Shown: one piece after another, positions 7,187 through 14,842 of the stretch
Numbering within the stretch: position 1 is the stretch's first letter
Layout: each line of letters opens with the position of its first letter
From: Streptomyces prunicolor NBRC 13075
GTDB lineage: Bacteria; Actinomycetota; Actinomycetes; Streptomycetales; Streptomycetaceae
Assembly: GCF_000367365.1 (NCBI RefSeq)
Contig: NZ_BARF01000001.1
Location: 1 to 45,279, forward strand
Direction of reading: 5' to 3'
Length of the DNA: 45,279 bases
The notes under the pieces: generated by a model
Databases searched by the model: none
Seen by the model: the letters and a program-made list of their open reading frames with translations, nothing else
Told to the model about the DNA's origin: nothing
Made by a program: the position numbers and the translations under genes

Positions 7187-8749
7187 TCACCGCGCGGGAT
7201 GCCACCGAAGCGACACATACGCCGGTGGTTCGTCCACGAAGGGCGGCTCCCCGCCGATCTGCCGGGCGCGGGTGCCGTCGGGATCGGCCATGTCGTACGC
7301 GGGCCAGCCGGGGTCGCCGTCCGTGAGGAACCCCGTCCACGCGGCGATCAGGGTGTCTCGGGCGGCGCGTTGCTCCGGGGTGTCGATGTCCAGGAGGGCG
7401 CGTTGGTCGAAGGCGTAGAAGCGTTCGCAGCCGTGGAAGGCGCCGTAGTGGGGGCCCAGGGGTTCGGCGGAGAAGAGGTAGGTGTGGGCGGTGCCGCCGG
7501 CCTTGGTCTGGAGTTCGGCCAGGTGCGTTGCCCGGCGGCGGTAGACGGCGTCGGAGAGGAAGCGGGTTCGTAGATCGGACAGTTCGGCGGACTCGTCATT
7601 GGACGGGGCGCTGGACATGTCGTTGGACCGGTCGTTGGACCGGTCGTTGGACCGGTCGTTGGACCGGTCGTTGGACCGGTCGTTGGACCGGTCGTTGGAC
7701 CGGTCGTTGGACCGGTCGTTCGGCGCGTGCGGTGCTTCGTGGTTGCGGTATGCCTCCAGCAGGTCTCGCGGGTGTTGTACGCCTGCCAGTTCCATCTCGG
7801 ACAGGAGGGCCTGTTCGTCTTTCGGGTGGCGGTAGTGCTCACTGGCGTAGAGGTACTGGAAGGTGCGGAACTCGTTCCGGTTGGCGCCGATCAGGAGGGG
7901 GATGTGGGTCGCCGCGCCCGCTGCGATGGCCTTGGCGGGGTCCTCGACGATCACCGTTCCGTCGTGGACCAAACCCCACGCTCGGCCGCCGGGGAGGTTG
8001 CGGGCGCCGAAGTCCTGGTCGATCACCGTGTGTTGGGCCTCGATGATGCGCGTGAGAGGGGCCGACTGAAGTTCGGTCATCATCTTGGCGCCGACCTGCG
8101 TCATGAGGTCCTCCGTGATGGAGGACGAGAGGTCGGGTGGGTAGAGGCGGCCGATGCTGCCGCTGTGCAGGATCGCCTTGTGGAAAGTGCCCCGGGCGGC
8201 GGGGTGGGTCAGCAGGGCGCCGATCGAGAAGGCGCCCGCCGAGTGGCCGGCGACGGTGATGTTGTCCGGATCGCCGCCGAACGAGGCGATGTTGGCGTGG
8301 ATCCAGTGCAGTGCGGCGGTCTGGTCCTGGAGGCCCAGGTTGGCGCTGTCCCGCCACTCGTTCGCGTCCGGGCCTGCCGGGTTCAGCCAACCCAACGCTC
8401 CTACGCGGTAGTTGGGGGCCACCACCACCGCGCCGGTCAGGCGGGAGAGGGCTGCGCCGTCCGTCGTCGGCGGGGAGGCCGTGCCGAGTTCGAAGCCGCC
8501 GCCGTAGATCCACACCAACACCGGTCGCCTGCCTGCCAGTTCGGGCGTCCATACGTTCAGGTACAGGCAGTCCTCGGATGTCTCCCAGCCGCCGGGGCCG
8601 TCCGCGCCTCGCTGTGCGGGGCCCGCGGGGTACTCGGTCGCCTCGCGTACGCCCTCCCAGGGGGTGGGGGGTTGCGGTGGGCGCAGGCGCAGGGGGCCGA
8701 TGGGTGGGGCGGCGAACGGTACGCCGGCGAACAGCAACGCTGACGACAC
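7187..8749 (-). CDS. Type B carboxylesterase, N-terminus probably frameshifted
   Basis: 520 residues from the first in-frame GTG (VSSALLFAGVPFAAPPIG). Alpha/beta-hydrolase with nucleophile elbow GHSAGAF, oxyanion region YGGGFELG, acidic motif ANRNEF and a C-terminal GAFHG histidine motif. The chosen start lacks the usual first strand, but the same frame upstream encodes ITHGVLRGTS, exactly what type B esterases carry there, with no start codon before a stop. An ATG series (8849-8867) just after the preceding gene would enter this frame if one base were removed from the C7 run at 8837-8843 (G7 on the plus strand). The real gene probably runs to 8867. A (NDRS)8 repeat is inserted between core and C-terminal half. 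Downstream of the AtuA genes on the same strand. Confidence 0.82.
   Translation of the reverse strand: MSSALLFAGVPFAAPPIGPLRLRPPQPPTPWEGVREATEYPAGPAQRGADGPGGWETSEDCLYLNVWTPELAGRRPVLVWIYGGGFELGTASPPTTDGAALSRLTGAVVVAPNYRVGALGWLNPAGPDANEWRDSANLGLQDQTAALHWIHANIASFGGDPDNITVAGHSAGAFSIGALLTHPAARGTFHKAILHSGSIGRLYPPDLSSSITEDLMTQVGAKMMTELQSAPLTRIIEAQHTVIDQDFGARNLPGGRAWGLVHDGTVIVEDPAKAIAAGAATHIPLLIGANRNEFRTFQYLYASEHYRHPKDEQALLSEMELAGVQHPRDLLEAYRNHEAPHAPNDRSNDRSNDRSNDRSNDRSNDRSNDRSNDRSNDMSSAPSNDESAELSDLRTRFLSDAVYRRRATHLAELQTKAGGTAHTYLFSAEPLGPHYGAFHGCERFYAFDQRALLDIDTPEQRAARDTLIAAWTGFLTDGDPGWPAYDMADPDGTRARQIGGEPPFVDEPPAYVSLRWHPAR
7621..7716. repeat. 12-bp minisatellite, 8 identical copies, inside the carboxylesterase gene
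   Basis: Unit CGTTGGACCGGT repeated eight times without a mismatch (plus strand), followed by a partial copy. On the coding strand it encodes (NDRS)8, with degenerate copies NDMS and NDES beside it. Perfect identity points to recent expansion by slippage. Confidence 0.95.
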
Positions 8750-8871
8750 ATCGTCGGCCGTATTCGCCGTATTCGCCGTACGCGCTGTACGCGCCGTACT
8801 CGTTCCGCGTAGAACGCCGTGCGTGATGTGTGCGGTGGGGGGGTTTCATCGTCATCGGGTCAGTCATCGGG

Positions 8872-9201
8872 TCAGTCCTTCGCGTCTGTTGTCGGTGGGG
8901 CCGGTACGTCCATCTCCAGCAGGCAGGCCGCGAGGCTCTTTCCGTGGGCGTCCAGGCGGAGGGAACGGGTGACGCCACCGTCGAGGGCGTCGTGGAGGAC
9001 GAACTTGAGGGCGTGGAGGGACGGGATCTCGTAGCGGTGGATCGGGCCTGGGGGGAGGTCGGGGAAGTGGGCGCGTATGCGGTCGGGGGTGAGGAGTGCG
9101 CGGAGGTGGGGGTAGTGCGCGGGCCGGTAGGCGATGACCGAGATGTCGGCCGTGGAGCCCTTGTCGCCGGAGCGGGCGTGGGCCAGTTCGTGGAGTTTCA
9201 T
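8872..9201 (-). CDS. AtuA-associated small protein (AtuA C-terminal/ferredoxin-fold type)
   Basis: 109 residues beginning MKLHELAHARSGDKGSTADISVIAY, the signature ARSGDKG of the small partner domain found beside or fused to AtuA/DUF1446 proteins. Its ATG overlaps the TGA of the preceding atuA-like gene (ATGA), so the two are translationally coupled. In other bacteria the two parts are often one polypeptide, so this is likely a split subunit pair. The exact reaction is unknown; AtuA is linked to acyclic terpene (citronellol/geraniol) breakdown in Pseudomonas, but actinobacterial members may act elsewhere. Confidence 0.83.
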   Translation of the reverse strand: MKLHELAHARSGDKGSTADISVIAYRPAHYPHLRALLTPDRIRAHFPDLPPGPIHRYEIPSLHALKFVLHDALDGGVTRSLRLDAHGKSLAACLLEMDVPAPPTTDAKD

Positions 9202-10664
9202 GGTGTGGCTCCGGCCGTGTTCAGCTGAACTCCCGTTGCGGGCATGACCAGTTCGCGGGGCAGCAGGACCGAGGTGATGGCGATGTTCTCGCGGGCCTCT
9301 CGGGTGACGCCCGCGCCTCCGCAGGGGCCGTTCAGCCACAGGGACGCCACCTCTCTGCCCAACCGGCGTGCCTGGAGGAGGGTTTCGGTGCGGGCGGCCA
9401 CGCGTAGGCGAACTTCGGCTGGTTCTACGGCAGTTGTGGGGTCGGTGCCGGTTCCTCGGTGTACGGCGTCGACGCCGATCAGGTCGTAGCGCGCCTCCGT
9501 GACCGGGAACTCGGCCCGGGTCAGGCGCTGTTGGACGATCCGTGCTGCCTCGCGGGCTCGGGCCACGGCGCCGGGGCCGGCGTAGGAGATCTCGCCGTGG
9601 GCGAGGAAACCGTCACGGTAGCCGACCGATGCCTTGAGGGTGATGGGGCGTTCGCGGCCGGTGATGCCCGTGACCGCGACCCGGTCCTCCGCGAGGTGGG
9701 TGAGGTGGGCGTGGGAGAAGTCGGCGGTGACGTCGGGGGTGAGGTAGGCGGCGGGGTCGTGGACCTCGTAGAGGAGTTGTTCGGTGACGGTGGCGAGCGT
9801 CAGGCGGCCGCCTGAGCCGGGGACCTTGGTGACCGTGAAGGAGCCGTCCTCGGCGACCTCGGCGAGGGGGAAGCCGAGGCGGGCGAGGTCGGGGACGTCC
9901 TTGGTGCCGGGGTCGGCGTAGTAGCCGCCGGTGAGTTGGCCGGCGCATTCCAGGAGGTGGCCCACGGCGGTTCCGCGGGCCAGGAGGGGCCAGTCGGTCG
10001 GGGGCCAGCCGAACTCGTGCATCAGCGGGGCGAGGAAGAGTGACGGGTCGGCGACCCGGCCGGTGACAACCACGTCGGCGCCCTGGGCGAGGGTCTCGAT
10101 GATGGGGGTCGCGCCCAGGTAGGCGTTCGCCGATACGACGGTCTTGTGGAGGTCGCTCACCGTGCTTGCCGCCCTGCCGGGGCCGTCCAGGAGGGGGAGG
10201 TGAGTGCCTTTGACCAGGTGGAGTACGTCGTCGCCGGTGACCGTCGCGATGCGTAGGCCGTCGAGGCCCAGGCGGCGGGCGACCTCGGCGACCACCCTCG
10301 CGGCGGCCGTCGGGTTGGCCGCGCCCATGTTGGTGATGATGCGGGTTCCCTGGCGGGCGCAGGGTTCGAGTACGGCTTCCATGCGCTCCTCCAGCCACTC
10401 GTTGTAGCCGGAGTCCGGGTCGCGGAGGCGGTCCAACTGGGCCAGGGCGACGGTGCGTTCGGCCAGGCACTCGAAGACGAGGTAGTCGAGGCGGCCGTGT
10501 TCCGCGAGTTCCACGGCGGGGTCGACGCGGTCGTCGGCGAAGCCCGCGCCGCAGCCGATGCGGATCCGTCGCGCCGGCTTCTCAGGGGTCGGTGTCCGTC
10601 TCCATGTCCGGCTCCATGTCCGGCTCCGTGTCCGGCTCCATGTCCGGCTCCATGTCCGGCTCAT
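9198..10664 (-). CDS. AtuA family (DUF1446) protein
   Basis: 488 residues from ATG at 10664; I place the start there because it is the last in-frame start before the conserved RIRIGCGAGFADDR. Conserved blocks include ITNMGAANPTAA, the glycine-rich ADVVVTGRVADPS, GHLLECAGQLTGGYY and a C-terminal ALNGPCGGAG-like motif (LWLNGPCGGAGVT). The first 20 residues are a (RTWS)-type repeat encoded by a 12-bp minisatellite and are unlikely to belong to the fold. No ribosome site is visible, so leaderless translation is possible. Divergent from a LysR regulator with an operator-like dyad between them; the small partner gene overlaps its stop. Possible role in acyl-CoA or terpenoid catabolism. Confidence 0.85.
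   Translation of the reverse strand: MSRTWSRTWSRTRSRTWSRTWRRTPTPEKPARRIRIGCGAGFADDRVDPAVELAEHGRLDYLVFECLAERTVALAQLDRLRDPDSGYNEWLEERMEAVLEPCARQGTRIITNMGAANPTAAARVVAEVARRLGLDGLRIATVTGDDVLHLVKGTHLPLLDGPGRAASTVSDLHKTVVSANAYLGATPIIETLAQGADVVVTGRVADPSLFLAPLMHEFGWPPTDWPLLARGTAVGHLLECAGQLTGGYYADPGTKDVPDLARLGFPLAEVAEDGSFTVTKVPGSGGRLTLATVTEQLLYEVHDPAAYLTPDVTADFSHAHLTHLAEDRVAVTGITGRERPITLKASVGYRDGFLAHGEISYAGPGAVARAREAARIVQQRLTRAEFPVTEARYDLIGVDAVHRGTGTDPTTAVEPAEVRLRVAARTETLLQARRLGREVASLWLNGPCGGAGVTREARENIAITSVLLPRELVMPATGVQLNTAGATP
10602..10661. repeat. 12-bp minisatellite, 5 copies, at the start of the atuA-like gene
   Basis: Unit CCATGTCCGGCT, five copies; the third has G for A. It encodes Arg-Thr-Trp/Arg-Ser repeats at the N-terminus. 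Confidence 0.92.
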
Positions 10665-10702
10665 GGGACCACTGTGGGGCGGTGCGGGGGCCCCGGGCAA
10701 AG

Positions 10703-10723
10703 ATCAATCGCGCATGGATTGAT
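10703..10723. promoter_or_regulatory. LysR-type operator between atuA-like gene and regulator
   Basis: Perfect dyad ATCAATC-N7-GATTGAT, containing the T-N11-A pattern of LysR binding sites. It lies 39 bp before the atuA start and 44 bp before the regulator start, so it can serve both divergent units. Confidence 0.72.
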
Positions 10724-10767
10724 GTGGCATCCGCATGGATGAGCCCTCCGCCCTGTACGCATGGGGC

Positions 10768-11727
10768 ATGGACATCACCCTGCGGCAGATGGAGCTGTTC
10801 CTGAGTGTCGCGGAAGCCGAGCCGTTCACCAGGGCCGCCGAGGAGGTGTTGCTGAGCCAGCCTGTGCTGAGCCGTACCGTTCAGCAGCTCGAACACGCGG
10901 TAGGCGCGAAGCTCTTCGAGCGCACGACGCGGTCGCTGGCGCTCACCCCGGAGGGCACTGAGCTGCTCGGTGTCGCCCGCGACATCCTCCGGACGTATCA
11001 CCGCGGCATGGAACGGTTCGCCGCGCTGCGTGCCGGGGAGCGGGGCACGGTGACGGTGGCCGCGCTGCCGTCGGTGGCGGCCGGGATGCTGCCCGGCGTC
11101 TTCCGGGCCGTGCTGGGCGAGCATCCCGCGATGCAGTTGCGGATCCTGGACGGGACCACGCGGGAGGTGATCGAGTACGTCCGTTCCGGGGCGGCGGAGT
11201 TGGCGATCGCGGAGGGCGGGAACGCGGACCCTCAGGTGCGCGGTCAACTCCTGTGCGAGGAACCGGTGTTGGCCGTGCTGCCGGCGGACCATCCGCTCAC
11301 CGAGCGGGCGTCCGTGACCTGGCACGACCTCGCCCAGCAGCCCTTCGTCGCCTTCACCCCGTCCAGCAGTGTGCGGCGGCTCGCGGATCTGTCCTTCGAA
11401 CAGGCGGGAGTTCGGCCGACGAACGTCATCGAGACCCGGGAGGTGGGTACGGCGGCGGGCATGATCTCGGCGGGGCTCGGCGTCAGTGCCGTACCGCGGC
11501 TGGTGCTGCCGTTGATGGCGTTCGGGCGACTGGTGACACGGCCACTGAACGGGCCTGGAACGGTACGGAAGTTGGCGGTGTATACGCCTCGTACGCCTGT
11601 GCTGCCGCCGGCGTCCGCCTATTTTCTGCATCGGCTTCTGCGTGGGGCGGGTGCTGAGCATGATGGTTCGGGGTCGGGTCTGTCGGAGACCGGCGAGCAG
11701 GGAAACAAGGGGGAGAGACGTGTCTGA
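10768..11727 (+). CDS. LysR family transcriptional regulator
   Basis: 319 residues from the ATG of MDITLRQMELFLSVAEA. The N-terminal winged helix-turn-helix (about 18-60: FTRAAEEVLLSQPVLSRTVQQLEHAVGAKLFERTTRSLALTPEG) is typical, followed by the periplasmic-binding-like effector domain (GTVTVAALPSVAAGMLPGVF...). An earlier in-frame ATG at 10735 would add 11 non-conserved residues. Divergent from the AtuA pair and esterase, so it most likely controls them in response to a pathway intermediate. The downstream mycoredoxin start overlaps its stop by 8 bp, suggesting coupled translation. Confidence 0.93.
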   Translation: MDITLRQMELFLSVAEAEPFTRAAEEVLLSQPVLSRTVQQLEHAVGAKLFERTTRSLALTPEGTELLGVARDILRTYHRGMERFAALRAGERGTVTVAALPSVAAGMLPGVFRAVLGEHPAMQLRILDGTTREVIEYVRSGAAELAIAEGGNADPQVRGQLLCEEPVLAVLPADHPLTERASVTWHDLAQQPFVAFTPSSSVRRLADLSFEQAGVRPTNVIETREVGTAAGMISAGLGVSAVPRLVLPLMAFGRLVTRPLNGPGTVRKLAVYTPRTPVLPPASAYFLHRLLRGAGAEHDGSGSGLSETGEQGNKGERRV

Positions 11728-11998
11728 AGAGCCCGGTGACGTCGTCATCTACTGGCGGCCCATGTGCACGTACTGCATGAGGCTGCTCACCCAACTCCGT
11801 TTCACCCGGCTCCAGTTCACCAAGGTCAACATCTGGCGGGACCCCGACGCGGCGGCATTCGTCCGGTCCGTCGCGGACGGGAACGAGACTGTGCCGACGG
11901 TGACTGTGGCGGGGCGGGCGATGGTGAATCCGTCGAAGCGGGAGTTGTTGGAGGCGGTGGAGGCGTATGCGCCGCATCTGTTGTCGGGGAGCGGCTGA
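11720..11998 (+). CDS. Mycoredoxin / glutaredoxin-like protein
   Basis: 92 residues from GTG (VSEEPGDVVIYWRPMCTYCMRL), preceded by GGGGAGAG. Thioredoxin fold with active site CTYC and the cis-proline motif TVPTV. In actinobacteria such proteins reduce mixed disulfides with mycothiol. The usual mycoredoxin-1 active site is CPYC; threonine replaces proline here, which may alter redox potential. Cytosolic. Its start lies within the LysR gene (8-bp overlap). Confidence 0.87.
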   Translation: MSEEPGDVVIYWRPMCTYCMRLLTQLRFTRLQFTKVNIWRDPDAAAFVRSVADGNETVPTVTVAGRAMVNPSKRELLEAVEAYAPHLLSGSG

Positions 11999-12048
11999 CA
12001 GAGCTGTTCATAGGGCTCGTCCGGTCCCCGCGTCGGCGCCTCGGGCTC

Positions 12049-12510
12049 CTACAGCGGTTGCCCGCCGCGGAGTTGGGCGTCGGACACTCGTTTCACCTCG
12101 GCGAACCGGTCGTCCTGGCGCCGTCCGCCCGCCAGGTCGCTCAGGGCGTACGCCGTGTACGTGAAGCCGTCCGTCGTATGGAACTGCGCTCCCCAATTGC
12201 CGAGGGTCACCGCCCTGACCTGCGCCCAGGGCAGGAGTTGGGTGCCCCAGGGGTTCACCATGACGATCATGTCCGTCGTGAGTTCCAGGCGTACGCGCAG
12301 CAGCACCCACCAGGCAAAGAGCGCGAAGAACAGTGCGAAGGCGGTCGCTATGCCGGCGGAGTCCACGTTCGCCATGTCCGGGTGGAAAAGCGCACCCCAC
12401 CAGGCGGACAGCGCCCCGCACGCCGGGCCGACGGCCAGCAGATATCCCCCGAGCCGCCCGGACTGACTGACCCGCCAGACGCCTATGACACCGCCTCGTA
12501 CACCGTCCAC
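12049..12510 (-). CDS. PH domain-like membrane protein
   Basis: 153 residues. Two hydrophobic segments (GGYLLAVGPACGALSAWWGALF and AGIATAFALFFALFAWWVLL) are followed by a bacterial PH-like domain (RLELTTDMIVMVNPWGTQLLPWAQVRAVTLGNWGAQFHTTDG). The GTG start is weakly supported and a GTG a few codons in is possible. It follows the related gene 12538-13233 on the same strand by 27 bp; both carry the pattern of a short membrane anchor plus cytosolic PH domain (I/L-P-W-A-x-V/I). Function unknown. Confidence 0.75.
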   Translation of the reverse strand: MDGVRGGVIGVWRVSQSGRLGGYLLAVGPACGALSAWWGALFHPDMANVDSAGIATAFALFFALFAWWVLLRVRLELTTDMIVMVNPWGTQLLPWAQVRAVTLGNWGAQFHTTDGFTYTAYALSDLAGGRRQDDRFAEVKRVSDAQLRGGQPL

Positions 12511-12537
12511 GGTACGAATGATGCCCGGCCGACTGGG

Positions 12538-13233
12538 CTAGCGGGGTGGGGTGAACGGGTTCCGTTCCGGGGTCGGTGGGGTGTTCCACCAGGCCGGTGG
12601 GGGTGTGATCGGGGTCCAGTCGGGGCCCCTGTGGGTGTGCCACCAGGTTTCTATGGTGTGGAGCTTTTCGTTGAAGTGCCGGTCCCAGGACAGGAATCCC
12701 GTGGTGGGTGCCCGGAGTTCGGTACTGCGGCCGTTCGCCTCGTGGAGGACGATCGACTTGGTGCCCGCGGTGGACTGGACCTGGATGGCTTGGATGTCGG
12801 CCCAAGGGATGGTTCGGCGGCGCACGTTGTGAACCACTGCCGCGGACGGGGTGAGGGTGATGCCGAAGCGGGAGGGGAGGACGCTTCCCAGCAACAGCAG
12901 GACGGCCCAGAATGCCACCACGCCAGGGACTCCGCCCGGCGGTGGCATCTCCGTCCCGGCCGTGGTGAAAAGGACCGCTGTCATAACGGCCATGGGCAGG
13001 AGGGGAGTTATCCATTGCCACACCGCCCTGCGGATGCGCACCTCGGCCGGCGACGGTCTCCCACTCTGCGGACTGTCCACCCCTGCCACCCCGTTGACCG
13101 GTCGTCCCGTTGCGCTGCTGTCCCGCTTGTCCGGTGCGGTGATCCATTGTCGCCGTTGTCGCTGTGTTTGTCGTTGAAGAAGTTTCCCGGGGCGTGACAA
13201 CCCCCCTGTCCCGTAACCCCGTTCCTCAGACAT
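12538..13233 (-). CDS. PH domain-like membrane protein
   Basis: 231 residues from ATG at 13233 (MSEERGYGTGG), chosen because GGTGAGAAG lies just upstream. A basic, low-complexity N-terminus of about 70 residues leads to a two-segment membrane region (ITPLLPMAVMTAVLFTTAG and VVAFWAVLLLLGSVLP), then a PH-like domain (GITLTPSAAVVHNVRRRTIPWADIQAIQVQSTAGTKSIVLHEANGRSTELRAP) and a Trp/Pro-rich tail. The conserved part could begin near RPSPAEVRIRRAVW, so the first 55 residues may be poorly conserved. First gene of the pair with 12049-12510. Its 5' region faces the sigma operon, only 48 bp away and divergent. Confidence 0.75.
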   Translation of the reverse strand: MSEERGYGTGGLSRPGKLLQRQTQRQRRQWITAPDKRDSSATGRPVNGVAGVDSPQSGRPSPAEVRIRRAVWQWITPLLPMAVMTAVLFTTAGTEMPPPGGVPGVVAFWAVLLLLGSVLPSRFGITLTPSAAVVHNVRRRTIPWADIQAIQVQSTAGTKSIVLHEANGRSTELRAPTTGFLSWDRHFNEKLHTIETWWHTHRGPDWTPITPPPAWWNTPPTPERNPFTPPR

Positions 13234-13281
13234 GAAGTACTTCTCACCGTGCGCCGCGCCGGTGCCGGGTGGAGGTGGCCT

Positions 13282-13917
13282 GTGATCCGGACGCCGGTCT
13301 GGCAGGACGTCTCCGATGCCGGTGATGCCGGTGGTGTCGGCGGTGCCGGGCTCGACTTCGACGACTTCGCTCGGAGTCGGCAGGCGCATCTGCGGCGTAC
13401 GGCTCATCTGCTGTGCGGGGACTGGCACTTGGCCGAGGACCTGACGCAGACGGCGTTGGCGAAGCTGTACGCGGTGTGGCGCCGGGTACGGCAGTTGGAG
13501 TCGCCGGACGGGTACGCGCGGCGGGTGCTGTACCGGACGTTCATCGACGAGACCCGGCGGCGGCGCTGGTGGGAGCGGACGGGGGCGGGGGCGGGAGTGG
13601 GAGAGGGCGAGGGGGCGTACCAGGAGGACTTGGTGGCGTCCGCTTCCGATCCGGATCTGCGGCTGACCCTGCTCGACGCGCTACGGCAACTGCCGCCGCG
13701 TGGGCGGGCGGTGCTGGTGCTGCGGTTCTGGGAGGACCAGAGCGTGGAGGCCACGGCGGCGGCGCTGGGGTGCAGCGTCGGCACGGTGAAGAGCCAGACC
13801 TCCCGGGGTCTTGGCACCCTGCGCACCATCCTGGCCGACTCCGGCAAGGATCTCGGCGCCGACTTCGGACCTGGCGGCGCGGGATCTGGAACCGGCTATC
13901 TGCGGGCGGAGTGGTGA
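13282..13917 (+). CDS. ECF RNA polymerase sigma factor, SigE-like actinobacterial family
   Basis: 211 residues from GTG (VIRTPVWQDVSD) with GGAGG 7 nt upstream. Sigma region 2 (FDDFARSRQAHLRRTAHLLCGDWHLAEDLTQTALAKLYAVWRRV) recognises the -10 element; region 4 (LRQLPPRGRAVLVLRFWEDQSVEATAAALGCSVGTVKSQTSRGLGTLRTIL) recognises the -35 element. The linker is a Gly/Glu repeat. It opens a six-gene plus-strand operon: the next start is 2 nt past its stop, then come a lipoprotein and an ABC export-type system. It may direct transcription of that operon; no promoter motif could be assigned. Confidence 0.93.
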   Translation: MIRTPVWQDVSDAGDAGGVGGAGLDFDDFARSRQAHLRRTAHLLCGDWHLAEDLTQTALAKLYAVWRRVRQLESPDGYARRVLYRTFIDETRRRRWWERTGAGAGVGEGEGAYQEDLVASASDPDLRLTLLDALRQLPPRGRAVLVLRFWEDQSVEATAAALGCSVGTVKSQTSRGLGTLRTILADSGKDLGADFGPGGAGSGTGYLRAEW

Positions 13918-13919
13918 CC

Positions 13920-14768
13920 ATGAGCGGGAAGGCCGGTGACGAGTTCACGGACCAGACGGGCCAGACGGGCCAGACGGACCAGACGGACCAGACGGACCAG
14001 ACGGACAGGATCGACCCGCAGGTGTACGAGTCCGCGCTCGCGGATGCCCTCGGCGGGCTCGGTTCCGGAGCCGAACCGCCCATGCCCGACCTGGTGCCGG
14101 GTGCCGTCGCACGCGGTGCGCGGATCCGTCGTCGGCGGAGGGTCGGGGCGACGGTAAGTGCCGCTGCCATGGCGGGAGTTGTCGCCCTCGGCGGGCACGC
14201 GCTGCTCTCACCCCGGCCGGAACCCGCGCCGACGCTTCCCGCCGGGCAGCCGTCGGTCTGGTCCCCGTCACTGGAGTTGGTGCGGTCGATCCTCGCCGCC
14301 GGTGACGGCAACAGCGGCGGTGAGGGCACGACCGTCTCCGCCGAGCAACCCCGCCAACCCCTCCGCCCCGGGCGGTACTTCAAGATGACCACCGCCGACG
14401 GCAGCGTCAACGACCTTTACGTGAGCGTCAGTCGGACCGCCACCGACCCGTCGTACGAACACCCGACCCGGGCCTGCGCGGACAGCAACGGCCGGCTGCT
14501 CGCCTCCCCTTGGAACGGTCTGATCACCCGGTGCTCCCTGACCGAGCACGGGTCGGGCAGCCTGTTGTACTTCTTCGTGGCCGGCAGGTCCATGGCCACC
14601 GGTGTCACCTATCTGACCCCGGGCGGATGGACGGTGCAGGTCATCGCGGGCAGGCTCGACGAGGCCGCCACCGGCCGGAGCGGCAGCACTCCGCGCACGG
14701 GTCCGCTCACCCAACTCGCCACCGACCCCCGCATCTTCGACGCCGTGAAGGAGGGCGGCGGCGGCTGA
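13920..14768 (+). CDS. Sigma-associated single-pass membrane protein (candidate anti-sigma factor)
   Basis: 282 residues. The N-terminus holds a (QTD/QTG) repeat, then an acidic cytosolic stretch (VYESALADALGGLGSGAEPPMPDLVPGAVARGARIRRRRR), one membrane segment (VGATVSAAAMAGVVALGGHALL) and a large outside domain with RYFKMTTADGSVNDLYVSVSR and LLYFFVAGRSM. No zinc-binding HxxxCxxC anti-sigma motif is present. Position 2 nt after the sigma gene is that of an anti-sigma or accessory regulator, but the call rests on context alone. The extracytoplasmic domain may be the sensor. Confidence 0.72.
   Translation: MSGKAGDEFTDQTGQTGQTDQTDQTDQTDRIDPQVYESALADALGGLGSGAEPPMPDLVPGAVARGARIRRRRRVGATVSAAAMAGVVALGGHALLSPRPEPAPTLPAGQPSVWSPSLELVRSILAAGDGNSGGEGTTVSAEQPRQPLRPGRYFKMTTADGSVNDLYVSVSRTATDPSYEHPTRACADSNGRLLASPWNGLITRCSLTEHGSGSLLYFFVAGRSMATGVTYLTPGGWTVQVIAGRLDEAATGRSGSTPRTGPLTQLATDPRIFDAVKEGGGG
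13952..14005. repeat. 9-bp tandem repeat, 6 copies, in the sigma-associated gene
   Basis: Units CCAGACGGG (2) and CCAGACGGA (4), encoding Q-T-G then Q-T-D repeats near the N-terminus. Confidence 0.9.
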
Positions 14769-14842
14769 TCCGGGACCTCTCCGGCTGAGTGAAACACCTC
14801 TCAATCAACAACACTCTGATCAACCCTGAAGGAGCGCATGGC

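Noticed and set aside
7621..7716. CRISPR-like repeat array
   Set aside because: The repeats are contiguous 12-bp units without spacers and lie inside a coding frame.
12008..13147. Long minus-strand open frame (379 codons)
   Set aside because: It overlaps two PH-domain genes in another frame and encodes Arg/Gly/Pro-rich low-complexity protein, a usual artefact of GC-rich DNA.
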